A stretch of DNA of 64,000 bases from Bacillota bacterium (GTDB lineage Bacteria > Bacillota > Sulfobacillia > JAJZYS01 > JAJYTV01): contig JAJYTE010000006.1 of assembly GCA_021793215.1 (NCBI GenBank), positions 1 to 64,000 on the forward strand, read 5' to 3'. Shown in pieces: positions 56,708-64,000 of this stretch. The notes beneath the pieces were generated by a model. That model was given only the letters and a program-made list of their open reading frames with translations, was not told the origin of the DNA and did not search any database. The translations under genes were made by a program, and so were the position numbers. Each line of letters starts with the position of its first letter. Positions within the stretch are counted from its first letter, which is position 1.

Positions 56708-57241
56708 ATGGCAAGGAATGACCCTGGCGGCCGTAGCCGCCTGCGCCAGATGCTCTGGATCGTGCTGGCCGTCGGGCTGTTCTCGGTGCTCTTCCTCCAT
56801 CACCAGGGGGGAAGAATGCAGCGCGCCTTCTCGGCCTTCGGGCAGCCCGGATACGTCGTGCCGCGCGCCCAGGTGGCATCACTGCGCCAGGGCGCACCGT
56901 ACCTGCGCGTGCCGCGCAGCCTCGGCGGATTGCCGCTCAACGAGGCCCTGACGCATCCGGCAGGTATCGCGGGACACTCGAGCTTCATCGAGATCCTCTA
57001 CGGCAGCGCCTCGGGAGCCTACCTCGACCTGGCGCAATCTGACATCGCGTTGGAGATCGGGCAACGCGGTCACGCGGCCACCGTGTCTTCACTGCGCGTC
57101 CGCGAGGGAGTGGCGCAGCTCGGCGGGAAGCGCCGCAGGTTCGCCGCCGGAAGAGTCGGTTCAACCTACTTCCTTCTGGTCGGACCAGTGGGCAGCCACC
57201 AATTCGCGCCGGCCCTCGGCGAACTCTCCCGCCTTCGCTAA
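56708..57241 (+). CDS. Membrane-anchored protein of unknown function
   Basis: The 177-residue product begins at an ATG at 56708; the ggaggag site upstream is rather far (about 17 nt), so the start is uncertain. One N-terminal membrane segment (residues 14-31) precedes an extracytoplasmic domain with repeated short beta-like stretches (SFIEILYGS, YFLLVGPVGS). No family recognised. It diverges from the two-component genes across 128 nt, so it could be a target of that regulator. Its stop overlaps the convergent kinase gene by 4 nt. Confidence 0.65.
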   Translation: MARNDPGGRSRLRQMLWIVLAVGLFSVLFLHHQGGRMQRAFSAFGQPGYVVPRAQVASLRQGAPYLRVPRSLGGLPLNEALTHPAGIAGHSSFIEILYGSASGAYLDLAQSDIALEIGQRGHAATVSSLRVREGVAQLGGKRRRFAAGRVGSTYFLLVGPVGSHQFAPALGELSRLR

Positions 57242-58131
57242 CGCGCGTGTGCGCGGGCGTAGTAGGCAGCGCCCACCAAGGGCGCAGGGCCGCCAAGCTT
57301 CGCCTGCACGATCGGCAGCGGAAGGTTCGCCTTCCACGCCCTGCGGTGCAGCGTGCGCTCGAGCGAGGGAAGCAGGAGATCCATCGACTGCGAGAGGGAC
57401 CCGCCCGTGATCACCGCCTGCGGGTTCGCGACCTGCGCCCAGGCGGCGCAAGCCACACCGAGCGCGCTGCCCGCGCGGCTGAAGACGCGACGGGCCGCGC
57501 GCTCTCCGCTGCGGGCCCGCTGTGCGATCTCGGCGCCGTGGATCTCCTCGCCTGTTTCGGCGGCGTAGATGCGCGCGATCGCAGTGCCCGACGCGATCGC
57601 CTCGACGCAGCCGCGTCGGCCGCATCCGCACCTCGGGCCGCGCACGTCGACGGTCAGGTGGCCAATCTCGCCCGCGGCGCCGTCCGTGCCCGTCAATGGC
57701 TCCCCGTCGATGATCAAACCACCGCCGACGCCCGTCCCCAGCGTCAGGTAAGCGAAGGAGTCGAGTCCCTGCCCGGCGCCCGCGGCGAATTCCCCGAGGC
57801 CGCCCAACAGCGCGTCGCGCTGCGCGACGCCCGGTACCGCGAGCGCCAGGAGACCCAAAAGTTCGTCGATGCGGCGCCCGGCCCACGCGGGATGAAGGTT
57901 CGGCGCGTGCAGGAGTACGCCGTGCGCGATCGGGCCGGGCAACGACAGACCAACCGCGCGCACGTCGCGCATGCTCTCCCGTGCGACGGTGCGCAGCGCT
58001 TCGCCGACCTTCGGCAGACTCTCCTCCGGCGACTTCCCATCGGTTGCGATCGAGTCCTCTGCGATGATCCGCGTCCCGTCCACGATGGCGTAAGCGATCT
58101 TGGTGCCGCCCACGTCGATGGCGTACTCCAA
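57238..58131 (-). CDS. ROK-family sugar kinase (glucokinase-like)
   Basis: This 297-residue protein has the ATP motif AIDVGGTKIAYAIV, the LGTGVGGGLIIDG phosphate loop, the E-x-G-H segment AAGEIGHLTVD, and the ROK zinc signature CGCGRRGCVEAIASG. It phosphorylates glucose or an N-acetylated hexosamine. The TTG at 58131 has gaggagg upstream. Confidence 0.9.
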   Translation of the reverse strand: MEYAIDVGGTKIAYAIVDGTRIIAEDSIATDGKSPEESLPKVGEALRTVARESMRDVRAVGLSLPGPIAHGVLLHAPNLHPAWAGRRIDELLGLLALAVPGVAQRDALLGGLGEFAAGAGQGLDSFAYLTLGTGVGGGLIIDGEPLTGTDGAAGEIGHLTVDVRGPRCGCGRRGCVEAIASGTAIARIYAAETGEEIHGAEIAQRARSGERAARRVFSRAGSALGVACAAWAQVANPQAVITGGSLSQSMDLLLPSLERTLHRRAWKANLPLPIVQAKLGGPAPLVGAAYYARAHAR

Positions 58132-58233
58132 GTGTAAAACCTCCTCGGCGATGGGTGCCTTCGCGCACTTGGCGCCGCATCCCTGCCCGCAACGCGTAGG
58201 CGCGGATTGGAGAGCCTAGCTCTCGAGGAGGGG

Positions 58234-58464
58234 ATGGACCTGCAGCAGGTGACGGTCCGATGCACGGTCGACAACTGCTACTACTGGCGCGACGGCAACG
58301 TCTGCTCTGCGAACGAGATCCTGGTGACGAGTGACTCCGTCGGCAAGCGTTACCCGGAGGACGTGGACGTGCAGCATCTCTCGACAGTCCTGCGCGACGT
58401 CGGGGAGACCCCGGCGCAGACCTGCCAGGAGACGTGCTGCAAGACGTTCCGCGCCTGGAAGTAG
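58234..58464 (+). CDS. DUF1540 domain protein
   Basis: This 76-residue protein has the DUF1540 pattern C-T-V-D-N-C-x-Y-W-x5-C-x-A-x-x-I near residues 9-28 and further cysteines (QTCQETCCKTF) at the end, probably metal ligands. DUF1540 proteins are common in spore-forming Bacillota and of unknown role. Start ATG 58234 (ribosome site close by) or TTG 58207. Confidence 0.8.
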   Translation: MDLQQVTVRCTVDNCYYWRDGNVCSANEILVTSDSVGKRYPEDVDVQHLSTVLRDVGETPAQTCQETCCKTFRAWK

Positions 58465-58483
58465 TCTTCCCAGCCGATGACCG

Positions 58484-59509
58484 TCAGAGGGCGCGCGCCG
58501 CGCGAGGACGCGCGCCCTCGGCGCGCCCGAGCAGGGACGAGAGGAGGGTGCCCATGGCGTCCTGCTCCGCGAGGAAGGCGTCGTGCCCCATCCGCGTCTT
58601 GAGCGTAAGGTGCTCGCCGGGCACACTTTGCGCGCGCAAGGCGCCGTCGAGCAGGGCGACGTCGTCGGCCGGGAAGAGCCAGTCGTCGCTGATGCTGATG
58701 AGATCGACGCGCGCGCCGTCGCGGACGTGCCGATCCCAGTGGAACCGGGCCATCGCCCGCGACAGAACGAGGTAGCTCCAGGCCGAGAAGCGCTCGGCGA
58801 GGCGGTTCCCATGGTGGTCGAGCCACGTCTCGAGGGCGAAGGCGCGCGGCTTTGCTTCCTCTTGCGCCTTCTGTCGGCCAAACCGCTCCCCGAAGTGACG
58901 GTCGGAGCGGTACGTGCTCATGGCGACGGCGCGGGCGGCGCGCAGGCCACCAGCCGGATCGCCGTGCGAGATCCCGAGTTCAAGCGCGAGGTGCTGCGCG
59001 TGACAGAGCGCGATCTGCAGCGGGGGCAGGCGGTCGCTTGCACCGATCGCGACGACCTGGCGGGCGGGGATGTCGCGCTCCTTCGCCCAGCAGAGCGCCT
59101 GCAGGCCGCCAAGCGACCCGCCGACGACGAGACGCAGGCGCCGCACGCCGAGCGACTGCAGGAGCCGTTCCTGGGCCCTGACCATATCCTCCACGGTGAC
59201 CTGCGGGAACGGAGTGCCGTCGGGGGCATTTCCCTCGTCGTCGGGACCCGTGCTGCCGTAGCAGCCCCCGAGTACGTTGCTCGCGATCACGAATTGCTGC
59301 GACGTGTCGATCGCCCGTCCGGGGCCGACGACGCCGTCCCACCAGCCCGCGCGGCCACCCGACGCGGCAGCGTGCGCGTCGCCCGTCAAGGCGTGGCAGA
59401 CGAGGATCGCCTCCTCGCTGGGCGTCCCCCAGGTTTCGTAGGCGATCTCCGTCGCGCGCAGGGCGCCTCCCCCCGAGAGGGGGAGGTCCCCGATGCGCAC
59501 GGTCGACAT
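58484..59509 (-). CDS. metX: Homoserine O-acetyltransferase
   Basis: This 341-residue alpha/beta hydrolase-fold enzyme has the nucleophile elbow GGSLGGLQAL, the substrate region NVLGGCYGSTGP, the acid residue in SDDWLFP and the catalytic His in MGHDAFL. It acetylates L-homoserine for direct sulfhydrylation by MetY, whose gene is just upstream in transcription. The ATG overlaps the metY stop; the pair is under the SAM riboswitch at 60849. Confidence 0.93.
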   Translation of the reverse strand: MSTVRIGDLPLSGGGALRATEIAYETWGTPSEEAILVCHALTGDAHAAASGGRAGWWDGVVGPGRAIDTSQQFVIASNVLGGCYGSTGPDDEGNAPDGTPFPQVTVEDMVRAQERLLQSLGVRRLRLVVGGSLGGLQALCWAKERDIPARQVVAIGASDRLPPLQIALCHAQHLALELGISHGDPAGGLRAARAVAMSTYRSDRHFGERFGRQKAQEEAKPRAFALETWLDHHGNRLAERFSAWSYLVLSRAMARFHWDRHVRDGARVDLISISDDWLFPADDVALLDGALRAQSVPGEHLTLKTRMGHDAFLAEQDAMGTLLSSLLGRAEGARPRAARAL

Positions 59510-60783
59510 CAGCGGGCTGCGGCGAGAGCCTGCCCCAGGTCCTCCTGCAGGTCCTCGGCGTCCTCCAGGCCGATCGAGAGGCGGACGAGGTCGTCGGGCG
59601 CGCCGGACGCGACCCGGGCCTCGGGCGACAGCTGGGCGTGGGTGGTGGTGGCGGGGTGGATGACGAGCGAGCGCGCGTCGCCGACGTTCGCGACGTGGGT
59701 GAAGAGCTTCAGGGCGTCGATGAACCGAGGTGCGGCCGTCGCACCGCCGCGCAGCCCGAATGTGATGATCGCGCCGAAGCCGTGCTCGAGGTACTGCTTC
59801 GCCTGGGCGTGCTGGGGGTGGGAGGAGAGGCCGGGGTAGTTGACCCACGCGACGTCCGGGTGCTGCGACAGCCAGGTGGCGACCGCAAGCGCGGTCGACG
59901 ATGCGCGCTCGATGCGCAGCGAGACGGTCTCAAGACCCGTGAGCAGGAGGTGCGCGTCGGCGGGACTGAGGCAGGCGCCGATGTCACGCAGGAGCTGCAC
60001 CCGAACCTTAAGGATGTACGCGAGGGCGCCGAACGACTGGGTGTAGCTGACGCCGTGGTAGGTCGGATCCGGCTCGGTCAGCTCGGGGAAGCGGCCATTC
60101 GTCCAATCGAACTTGCCGCCGTCGACGATCACGCCCGCGATGACCTGGCCGATGCCGCCGAGCCACTTCGTCGCGGAGTGGATCACGATGTCCGCGCCGT
60201 GCTCGATCGGGCGGCAAAGGTACGGAGTCGCGAAGGTGTTGTCGATCACGAACGGCACGCCGCGGCGGTGGGCAGCATCGGCGATCGCGCGGATGTCCGG
60301 GACGTCGAGCCGGGGGTTGCCGATCGTCTCGGCGTAGTAGGCGCGCGTCGTCTCGTCGAACTGCGCGTCCATCGCCTCCGCCGTGGCGTCGGCGGCGAGA
60401 CGCACCTCGATGCCGAACTTCTCGAAGGTCGCCTTCAGGAGGTTGTAGGTGCCGCCGTAGAGGTTCGGCGACGCGACGATCGACTGCCCTTGGCTGCAGA
60501 TGTTGAGGAGCGCCAGCGTGATCGCGGCCTGGCCGGAGGACGTCGCCAAGGCGCCGACGCCACCCTCGAGCGCCGCGATGCGCTCCTCGAAGGCCGCGTT
60601 CGTCGGGTTCATGATCCGGGTGTAGATGTTGCCGAACTCCTGCAGCGCGAACAGGCGTGCCGCGTGGGCGTGGTCGCGGAAGGCGTAGGCGGTCGTGCGG
60701 TAGAGGGGAACACCGACGGCACCCGTGGTCGGGTCGGGGGTCTGCCCCGCGTGGACGGCGAGCGAGTTGAAGCGAAGAGCCAT
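59509..60783 (-). CDS. metY: O-acetylhomoserine sulfhydrylase
   Basis: This 424-residue Cys/Met-metabolism PLP enzyme has the PLP lysine in IHSATKWLGG, the substrate Arg/Tyr segments YTRIMNPTNAAFEERIAALEGG, and SIGLEDAEDL. It makes homocysteine from O-acetylhomoserine and sulfide. The ATG at 60783 has aaggag upstream. It is the first gene of metY-metX, preceded by a SAM-I riboswitch and intrinsic terminator. Confidence 0.94.
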   Translation of the reverse strand: MALRFNSLAVHAGQTPDPTTGAVGVPLYRTTAYAFRDHAHAARLFALQEFGNIYTRIMNPTNAAFEERIAALEGGVGALATSSGQAAITLALLNICSQGQSIVASPNLYGGTYNLLKATFEKFGIEVRLAADATAEAMDAQFDETTRAYYAETIGNPRLDVPDIRAIADAAHRRGVPFVIDNTFATPYLCRPIEHGADIVIHSATKWLGGIGQVIAGVIVDGGKFDWTNGRFPELTEPDPTYHGVSYTQSFGALAYILKVRVQLLRDIGACLSPADAHLLLTGLETVSLRIERASSTALAVATWLSQHPDVAWVNYPGLSSHPQHAQAKQYLEHGFGAIITFGLRGGATAAPRFIDALKLFTHVANVGDARSLVIHPATTTHAQLSPEARVASGAPDDLVRLSIGLEDAEDLQEDLGQALAAAR

Positions 60784-60810
60784 CTCAGGAATCTCCTTTC
60801 GTGCTGGGAA

Positions 60811-60834
60811 CGAAAAAAACGCGCCCGAGGGCGC
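60811..60834 (-). terminator. Riboswitch-linked intrinsic terminator before metY
   Basis: On the minus strand a GC stem (gcgccc/gggcgc around a short loop, 60821-60834) is followed by a T6 run (complement of 60813-60819). It lies between the aptamer and the metY ribosome site, as the expression platform of a transcriptional off-switch. Confidence 0.85.
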
Positions 60835-60848
60835 ATTGTAGTTCGCTG

Positions 60849-60960
60849 ACCCTCTTATCTCTCAGCCCAGGGGGGCTGCAGGAATTGGCACCTTTGGCGC
60901 CGCAGCGCCGGGTTGCCGGGTTTCATCGGGCCAGTCCCTCCACCTCTCGCGATAACGGGA
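60849..60960 (-). ncRNA. SAM-I (S-box) riboswitch aptamer
   Basis: The minus-strand leader carries the S-box core in order: the P1 5' strand (GTTATC), GAGAGGTGGAGGGACTGGCC, CCCGATGAAACCCGGCAACC, GGTGCCAATTCCTGCAG and the P1 3' strand GATAAGAGGG. SAM binding favours the downstream terminator, so high methionine/SAM shuts off metY-metX. Typical of Bacillota methionine genes. Confidence 0.93.
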
Positions 60961-61199
60961 ATATGCGGTTTTGCGATCGTAGGGACGGTAACTTCAGCTC
61001 TCCCTCCCACGCGGCGTGTTGCGGTTAGTATGCAAGGCGGTGGGCGGTCCGTCAATAGTCTCCTGCCAAGGGGTCTCGGGCGCCAGGTGGACACCCTCGC
61101 GGCAGGGTTTCCTCCGCGCCACGCAGAAGGGCAGACTCAGAAGCCTTGCGCCGCAGGGAAGACTGCGGGCGCCAACATCCGATGAAATGAGGTGGACTC
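60961..61199. other. Intergenic region between metY leader and fRMsr gene
   Basis: No coding frame is supported here. It should hold the metY promoter on the minus strand (a weak CATATT -10-like box lies at about 60962-60967) and the promoter of the plus-strand reductase gene. A small GC-rich hairpin lies near 61149-61172. Nothing else is recognised. Confidence 0.4.
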
Positions 61200-61688
61200 G
61201 TGTACACCGACAGGATGGGCCCCGTCTCGCCGTCCGACATCCTGCAGGAGCTCGAGGCGCTTCTGGCTGGCGATCCGGACGGCATCGCGTGCCTTGCGAA
61301 CGCAGCTGCCCTCCTCTCCTTGCACGTGGAGGGGATCAACTGGCTCGGTTTCTACATCCAGCGCGGCGCGGACCTCGTTCTCGGCCCCTTCCAGGGGAAG
61401 CCCGCCTGCACGCGCATCGGCCCGGGGCGCGGGGTGTGCGGCAGAGCCTTCGCCGACGATGTGACCCTCGTCGTGGAGGACGTCCTCACGTTCCCGGACC
61501 ATATCGCCTGCGATGCCGCGTCGCGCTCCGAGATCGTCGTTCCGCTGCGCGTGGGGGGACGCCCGATCGGCGTACTCGACTGCGACGCCCCGACGCCCGG
61601 CCGCTTCGGACCGGAGGAGAAGGCGCTCTTCGAGGCCGCGGCGAGGATCGTCGGGGGCTGGCTCGAGTCGAGCGGGGCCGCCTTGTGA
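61200..61688 (+). CDS. Free methionine-(R)-sulfoxide reductase (GAF-type fRMsr)
   Basis: This 162-residue single-GAF protein has the fRMsr cysteines: one in GKPACTRIG, one in GRGVCGRAF and one in PDHIACDAASRSEIVVPL. It reduces free methionine-R-sulfoxide with thioredoxin. It starts at a GTG behind gaggtgg and lies beside the methionine operon, so both concern methionine supply and oxidative damage. Confidence 0.9.
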   Translation: MYTDRMGPVSPSDILQELEALLAGDPDGIACLANAAALLSLHVEGINWLGFYIQRGADLVLGPFQGKPACTRIGPGRGVCGRAFADDVTLVVEDVLTFPDHIACDAASRSEIVVPLRVGGRPIGVLDCDAPTPGRFGPEEKALFEAAARIVGGWLESSGAAL

Positions 61689-61692
61689 GCGC

Positions 61693-64000
61693 ATGAGTCG
61701 CACGATGGATGAGTTCGTCCACCTGCACCTGCACAGCGAGATGAGCCTCCTCGACGGGATGAGTCGCATCTCCGAGATCCCGGGCAGGATCCGCGAGCTC
61801 GGGATGGACGCCTGCGCGCTCACCGACCATGGAGTGCTCTACGGAGCCGTCGACTTCGACAAGGTCTGCCGGGACGAGGGAGTGCGCCCGATCCTCGGAG
61901 TCGAGGCCTACATGGCTCCGCGCGGACTTGGCGACAAGGAGGCGGGGCGCGACGACCGCAGCTACCACATGCTGCTGCTCGCCGAGACCGACGAGGGATG
62001 GAAGAACCTCGTCCGACTGATGAGCATCGCGTCCCTGGATGGGTTCTACCACCGTCCGCGCATCGACAAGGAGATCCTGGCGCGCCACAGCCGCGGACTC
62101 TACGGCTCGTCGGGCTGCCTGCAGGGGGAGATCCCGAGCCTCTTGCGCCAAGGACAGGTCGAGGCGGCGCGAGGCGCAATGGCGCAGTACGTGGAGATCT
62201 TCGGCCGAGACCACTTCCTCGTCGAGATCTGGGACCACGACCTGCCGGAGCAGGGACCGGTCGTGCGCCAGCTCCTCGCGCTCGCGAAGGAGTTCTCGGT
62301 GCGCGTCGTCGCGACGCAGGATGCCCATTACCTCCGGCGGGAGGACGCGGCCGCCCACGACGTGCTGCTCGCGATCCAGACGGGCAAGTCGATCGACGAC
62401 CCGGCGCGCCTTCGCTACCCGAACGACGAGTTCTACGTGAAGTCCCCGGCCGAGATGGCCCAGCGCTTCCGGGAGGTGCCCGAGGCGCTCAAGAACACGC
62501 TCGCCGTGCGCGACGCCTGCGCGGTCACGCTGCAGCGGGGCAAGACGCTCCTTCCGCAGTTCGAGGTCCCGGGAGGCGAGGACGTCGACCGCTACCTCGG
62601 ACGCCTGTGCCGGGAGCGCCTGGGCGGGCGTTACCCGGCTGCGGGTCCGGAGGTGCAGGCAAGGCTCGACTACGAGCTCTCTGTGATCGAGAAGATGGGC
62701 TACTCCAGCTACTTCCTGATCGTCTCGGACTTCGTCGACTTCGCGCGCGGCCAGGGCATCGCCGTGGGCCCGGGGCGTGGGTCGGCCGCCGGTTCGCTCG
62801 TGGCGTACACGCTCGGCATCACCGACGTGGATCCCTTGCGCTACAGCCTGCTGTTCGAGCGCTTCCTGAACCCCGAGCGCGTCACCATGCCCGACATGGA
62901 CATCGACTTCGACTACCAGCGCCGCCATGAGGTGATCGAGTACGTGCGGCGCCGCTACGGCGACGACCACGTGGCGCAGATCATCACCTTCGGCACGATG
63001 GCGGCGCGCGCAGCGATCCGCGATGTCGGGCGCGCCTTGAGCTGGCCGTACGCGGACGTCGACCGCCTCGCGAAGCTCGTGCCGGCAGAGCTTGGGATCA
63101 CGCTCGATCGCGCCCTCGCGTCCGACGAGCTCGGCGCCGTCTACCGCTCCGACCCGAAGGCGAAGGAGCTCCTCGACTTCGCCCGCCAGCTCGAGGGCGC
63201 GCCGCGGCATGCCTCGGTGCATGCTGCTGGCGTCGTGATCGCGCCCGAGCCCGTCGATCACCTCGTGCCCCTGCAGCGCATGGCCGACGGCTCGATCGTC
63301 ACGCAGTTCCCGATGACGACCCTCGAGGAACTCGGCCTGCTGAAGATGGACTTCCTCGGCCTACGCACGCTCACCGTCGTCGGGGAGGCCCGCCGACTCG
63401 CGGCGGAGGAGGGGGCGACGGTACCGGCGCTCTCGGCCCTGCCGCCGGAGGATCCCAAGACCTTCGCGATGCTGCAGGCGGCGGACACGTGGGGCGTCTT
63501 CCAGCTCGAGTCGGCCGGCATGCAGGACATGCTGCGCGAGTTGCGCCCGAGCCACGTCGAGGACATCATCGCCGCGGTGAGCCTCTACCGCCCGGGTCCG
63601 ATGGAGAACATCCCACTGTTCGTCGAGTCGAAGCAAAGCGGCGCCGTGCAGTACCTCCATCCCGACCTCGAACCGATCCTGCGAGACACCTACGGTGTGA
63701 TGGTGTACCAGGAGCAGGTCATGCAGGTGGCCGCGCGCATGGCGGGCTACAGCCTTGGCGAGGCGGACCTCCTGCGCCGCGCGATGGCCAAGAAGAAGAG
63801 CGAACTCCTGGAGGCGGAGCGCGAGCGGTTCGTCGCCGGCGTCGAGCGCCAGGGCTACACGCGCGAACTCGGAAGCGAGCTCTTCGAGCTGATCATGCGG
63901 TTCGCGAACTACGGCTTCAACCGCGCCCATGGTGCGGCGTACGGGCTCCTGGCCTACGAGACGGCGTACCTCAAGGCGCACCACCCGACCGCGTACGTCG
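61693..64000 (+). CDS. dnaE: DNA polymerase III alpha subunit, 3'-truncated by window end
   Basis: The first 769 residues are visible and the frame is open at base 64000. The N-terminal PHP domain (HLHLHSEMSLLDGM, TDHGVLYGAVDF) leads into the C-family polymerase palm with the catalytic aspartates in MPDMDIDFDYQRR near residue 400, GPGRGSAAGSLVAY, HAAGVVIAP and YRPGPMENIP, then MVYQEQVMQVA and NYGFNRAHGAAYG. It is the DnaE type, not PolC. Start ATG 61693 is 2 nt after the upstream stop region. Confidence 0.95.
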   Translation, partial: MSRTMDEFVHLHLHSEMSLLDGMSRISEIPGRIRELGMDACALTDHGVLYGAVDFDKVCRDEGVRPILGVEAYMAPRGLGDKEAGRDDRSYHMLLLAETDEGWKNLVRLMSIASLDGFYHRPRIDKEILARHSRGLYGSSGCLQGEIPSLLRQGQVEAARGAMAQYVEIFGRDHFLVEIWDHDLPEQGPVVRQLLALAKEFSVRVVATQDAHYLRREDAAAHDVLLAIQTGKSIDDPARLRYPNDEFYVKSPAEMAQRFREVPEALKNTLAVRDACAVTLQRGKTLLPQFEVPGGEDVDRYLGRLCRERLGGRYPAAGPEVQARLDYELSVIEKMGYSSYFLIVSDFVDFARGQGIAVGPGRGSAAGSLVAYTLGITDVDPLRYSLLFERFLNPERVTMPDMDIDFDYQRRHEVIEYVRRRYGDDHVAQIITFGTMAARAAIRDVGRALSWPYADVDRLAKLVPAELGITLDRALASDELGAVYRSDPKAKELLDFARQLEGAPRHASVHAAGVVIAPEPVDHLVPLQRMADGSIVTQFPMTTLEELGLLKMDFLGLRTLTVVGEARRLAAEEGATVPALSALPPEDPKTFAMLQAADTWGVFQLESAGMQDMLRELRPSHVEDIIAAVSLYRPGPMENIPLFVESKQSGAVQYLHPDLEPILRDTYGVMVYQEQVMQVAARMAGYSLGEADLLRRAMAKKKSELLEAERERFVAGVERQGYTRELGSELFELIMRFANYGFNRAHGAAYGLLAYETAYLKAHHPTAYV

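Overview
The window is a gene-dense, very GC-rich bacterial chromosome segment. A tricistronic spore-germination operon (gerA, gerC, gerB order, 7732-11551), a DUF1540 protein, a SAM-I riboswitch ahead of metY-metX and the GatCAB amidotransferase point to an endospore-forming Bacillota of a high-GC lineage (Symbiobacteriia/Thermaerobacteria/Sulfobacillia-like; this placement is inference). GTG and TTG starts are common, and typA appears to use CTG. No rRNA, tRNA, CRISPR array or insertion sequence was seen. The first gene (YigZ) and the last (DnaE) are cut by the window edges.

Layout. 1-7100: YigZ-like protein, a beta-hydroxyacid dehydrogenase, a PfkB kinase, a Crp/Fnr regulator, two divergent threonine-dehydratase-like enzymes, an RDD membrane protein and a small redox group (SelW-type selenoprotein, cysteine-less glutaredoxin-like protein, thiol peroxidase). 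7100-12632: two tiny membrane proteins, the germination operon and a FUSC-type membrane protein. 12695-23947: a fatty-acid beta-oxidation operon headed by a TetR regulator with its own palindromic operator; it encodes two complementary acyl-CoA dehydrogenase subunits, ETF beta and alpha, an EtfD-like membrane Fe-S oxidoreductase, acyl-CoA ligase, thiolase, 3-hydroxyacyl-CoA dehydrogenase, a detached dehydrogenase C-domain and enoyl-CoA hydratase. 24048-42424: sedolisin protease, UppP, PcrA helicase, LigA, an orphan OppDF pair, GatCAB, an RlmD-like methyltransferase, an unknown lipoprotein, polysaccharide deacetylase, LysR regulator, TrmL, a phosphoesterase and an AlaX editing protein. 42512-50835: NrdR, HAD phosphatase, a Sec-glutaredoxin, class I aldolase, an unknown protein coupled to a second Sec-glutaredoxin, MFS transporter, HhH-GPD glycosylase, glutaredoxin-like protein, aminotransferase and MurD. 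50970-64000: TypA, a degenerate tyrosine recombinase, LCP-type protein, a two-component system, an unknown membrane-anchored protein, ROK kinase, DUF1540 protein, metX-metY with a SAM riboswitch, free-methionine sulfoxide reductase and DnaE.

The most notable observation is three separate genes with an in-frame TGA exactly where a redox cysteine of a thioredoxin-fold family is expected (TGA at 5981, 43647 and 45710). Each is followed within 17-26 nt by a small hairpin loop, as expected of a bacterial SECIS element, and each would be broken or start too late in a standard gene call. TGA is used as an ordinary stop by many other genes here, so these look like genuine selenocysteine codons. The Sec machinery (selA, selB, selC, selD) is not in the window.
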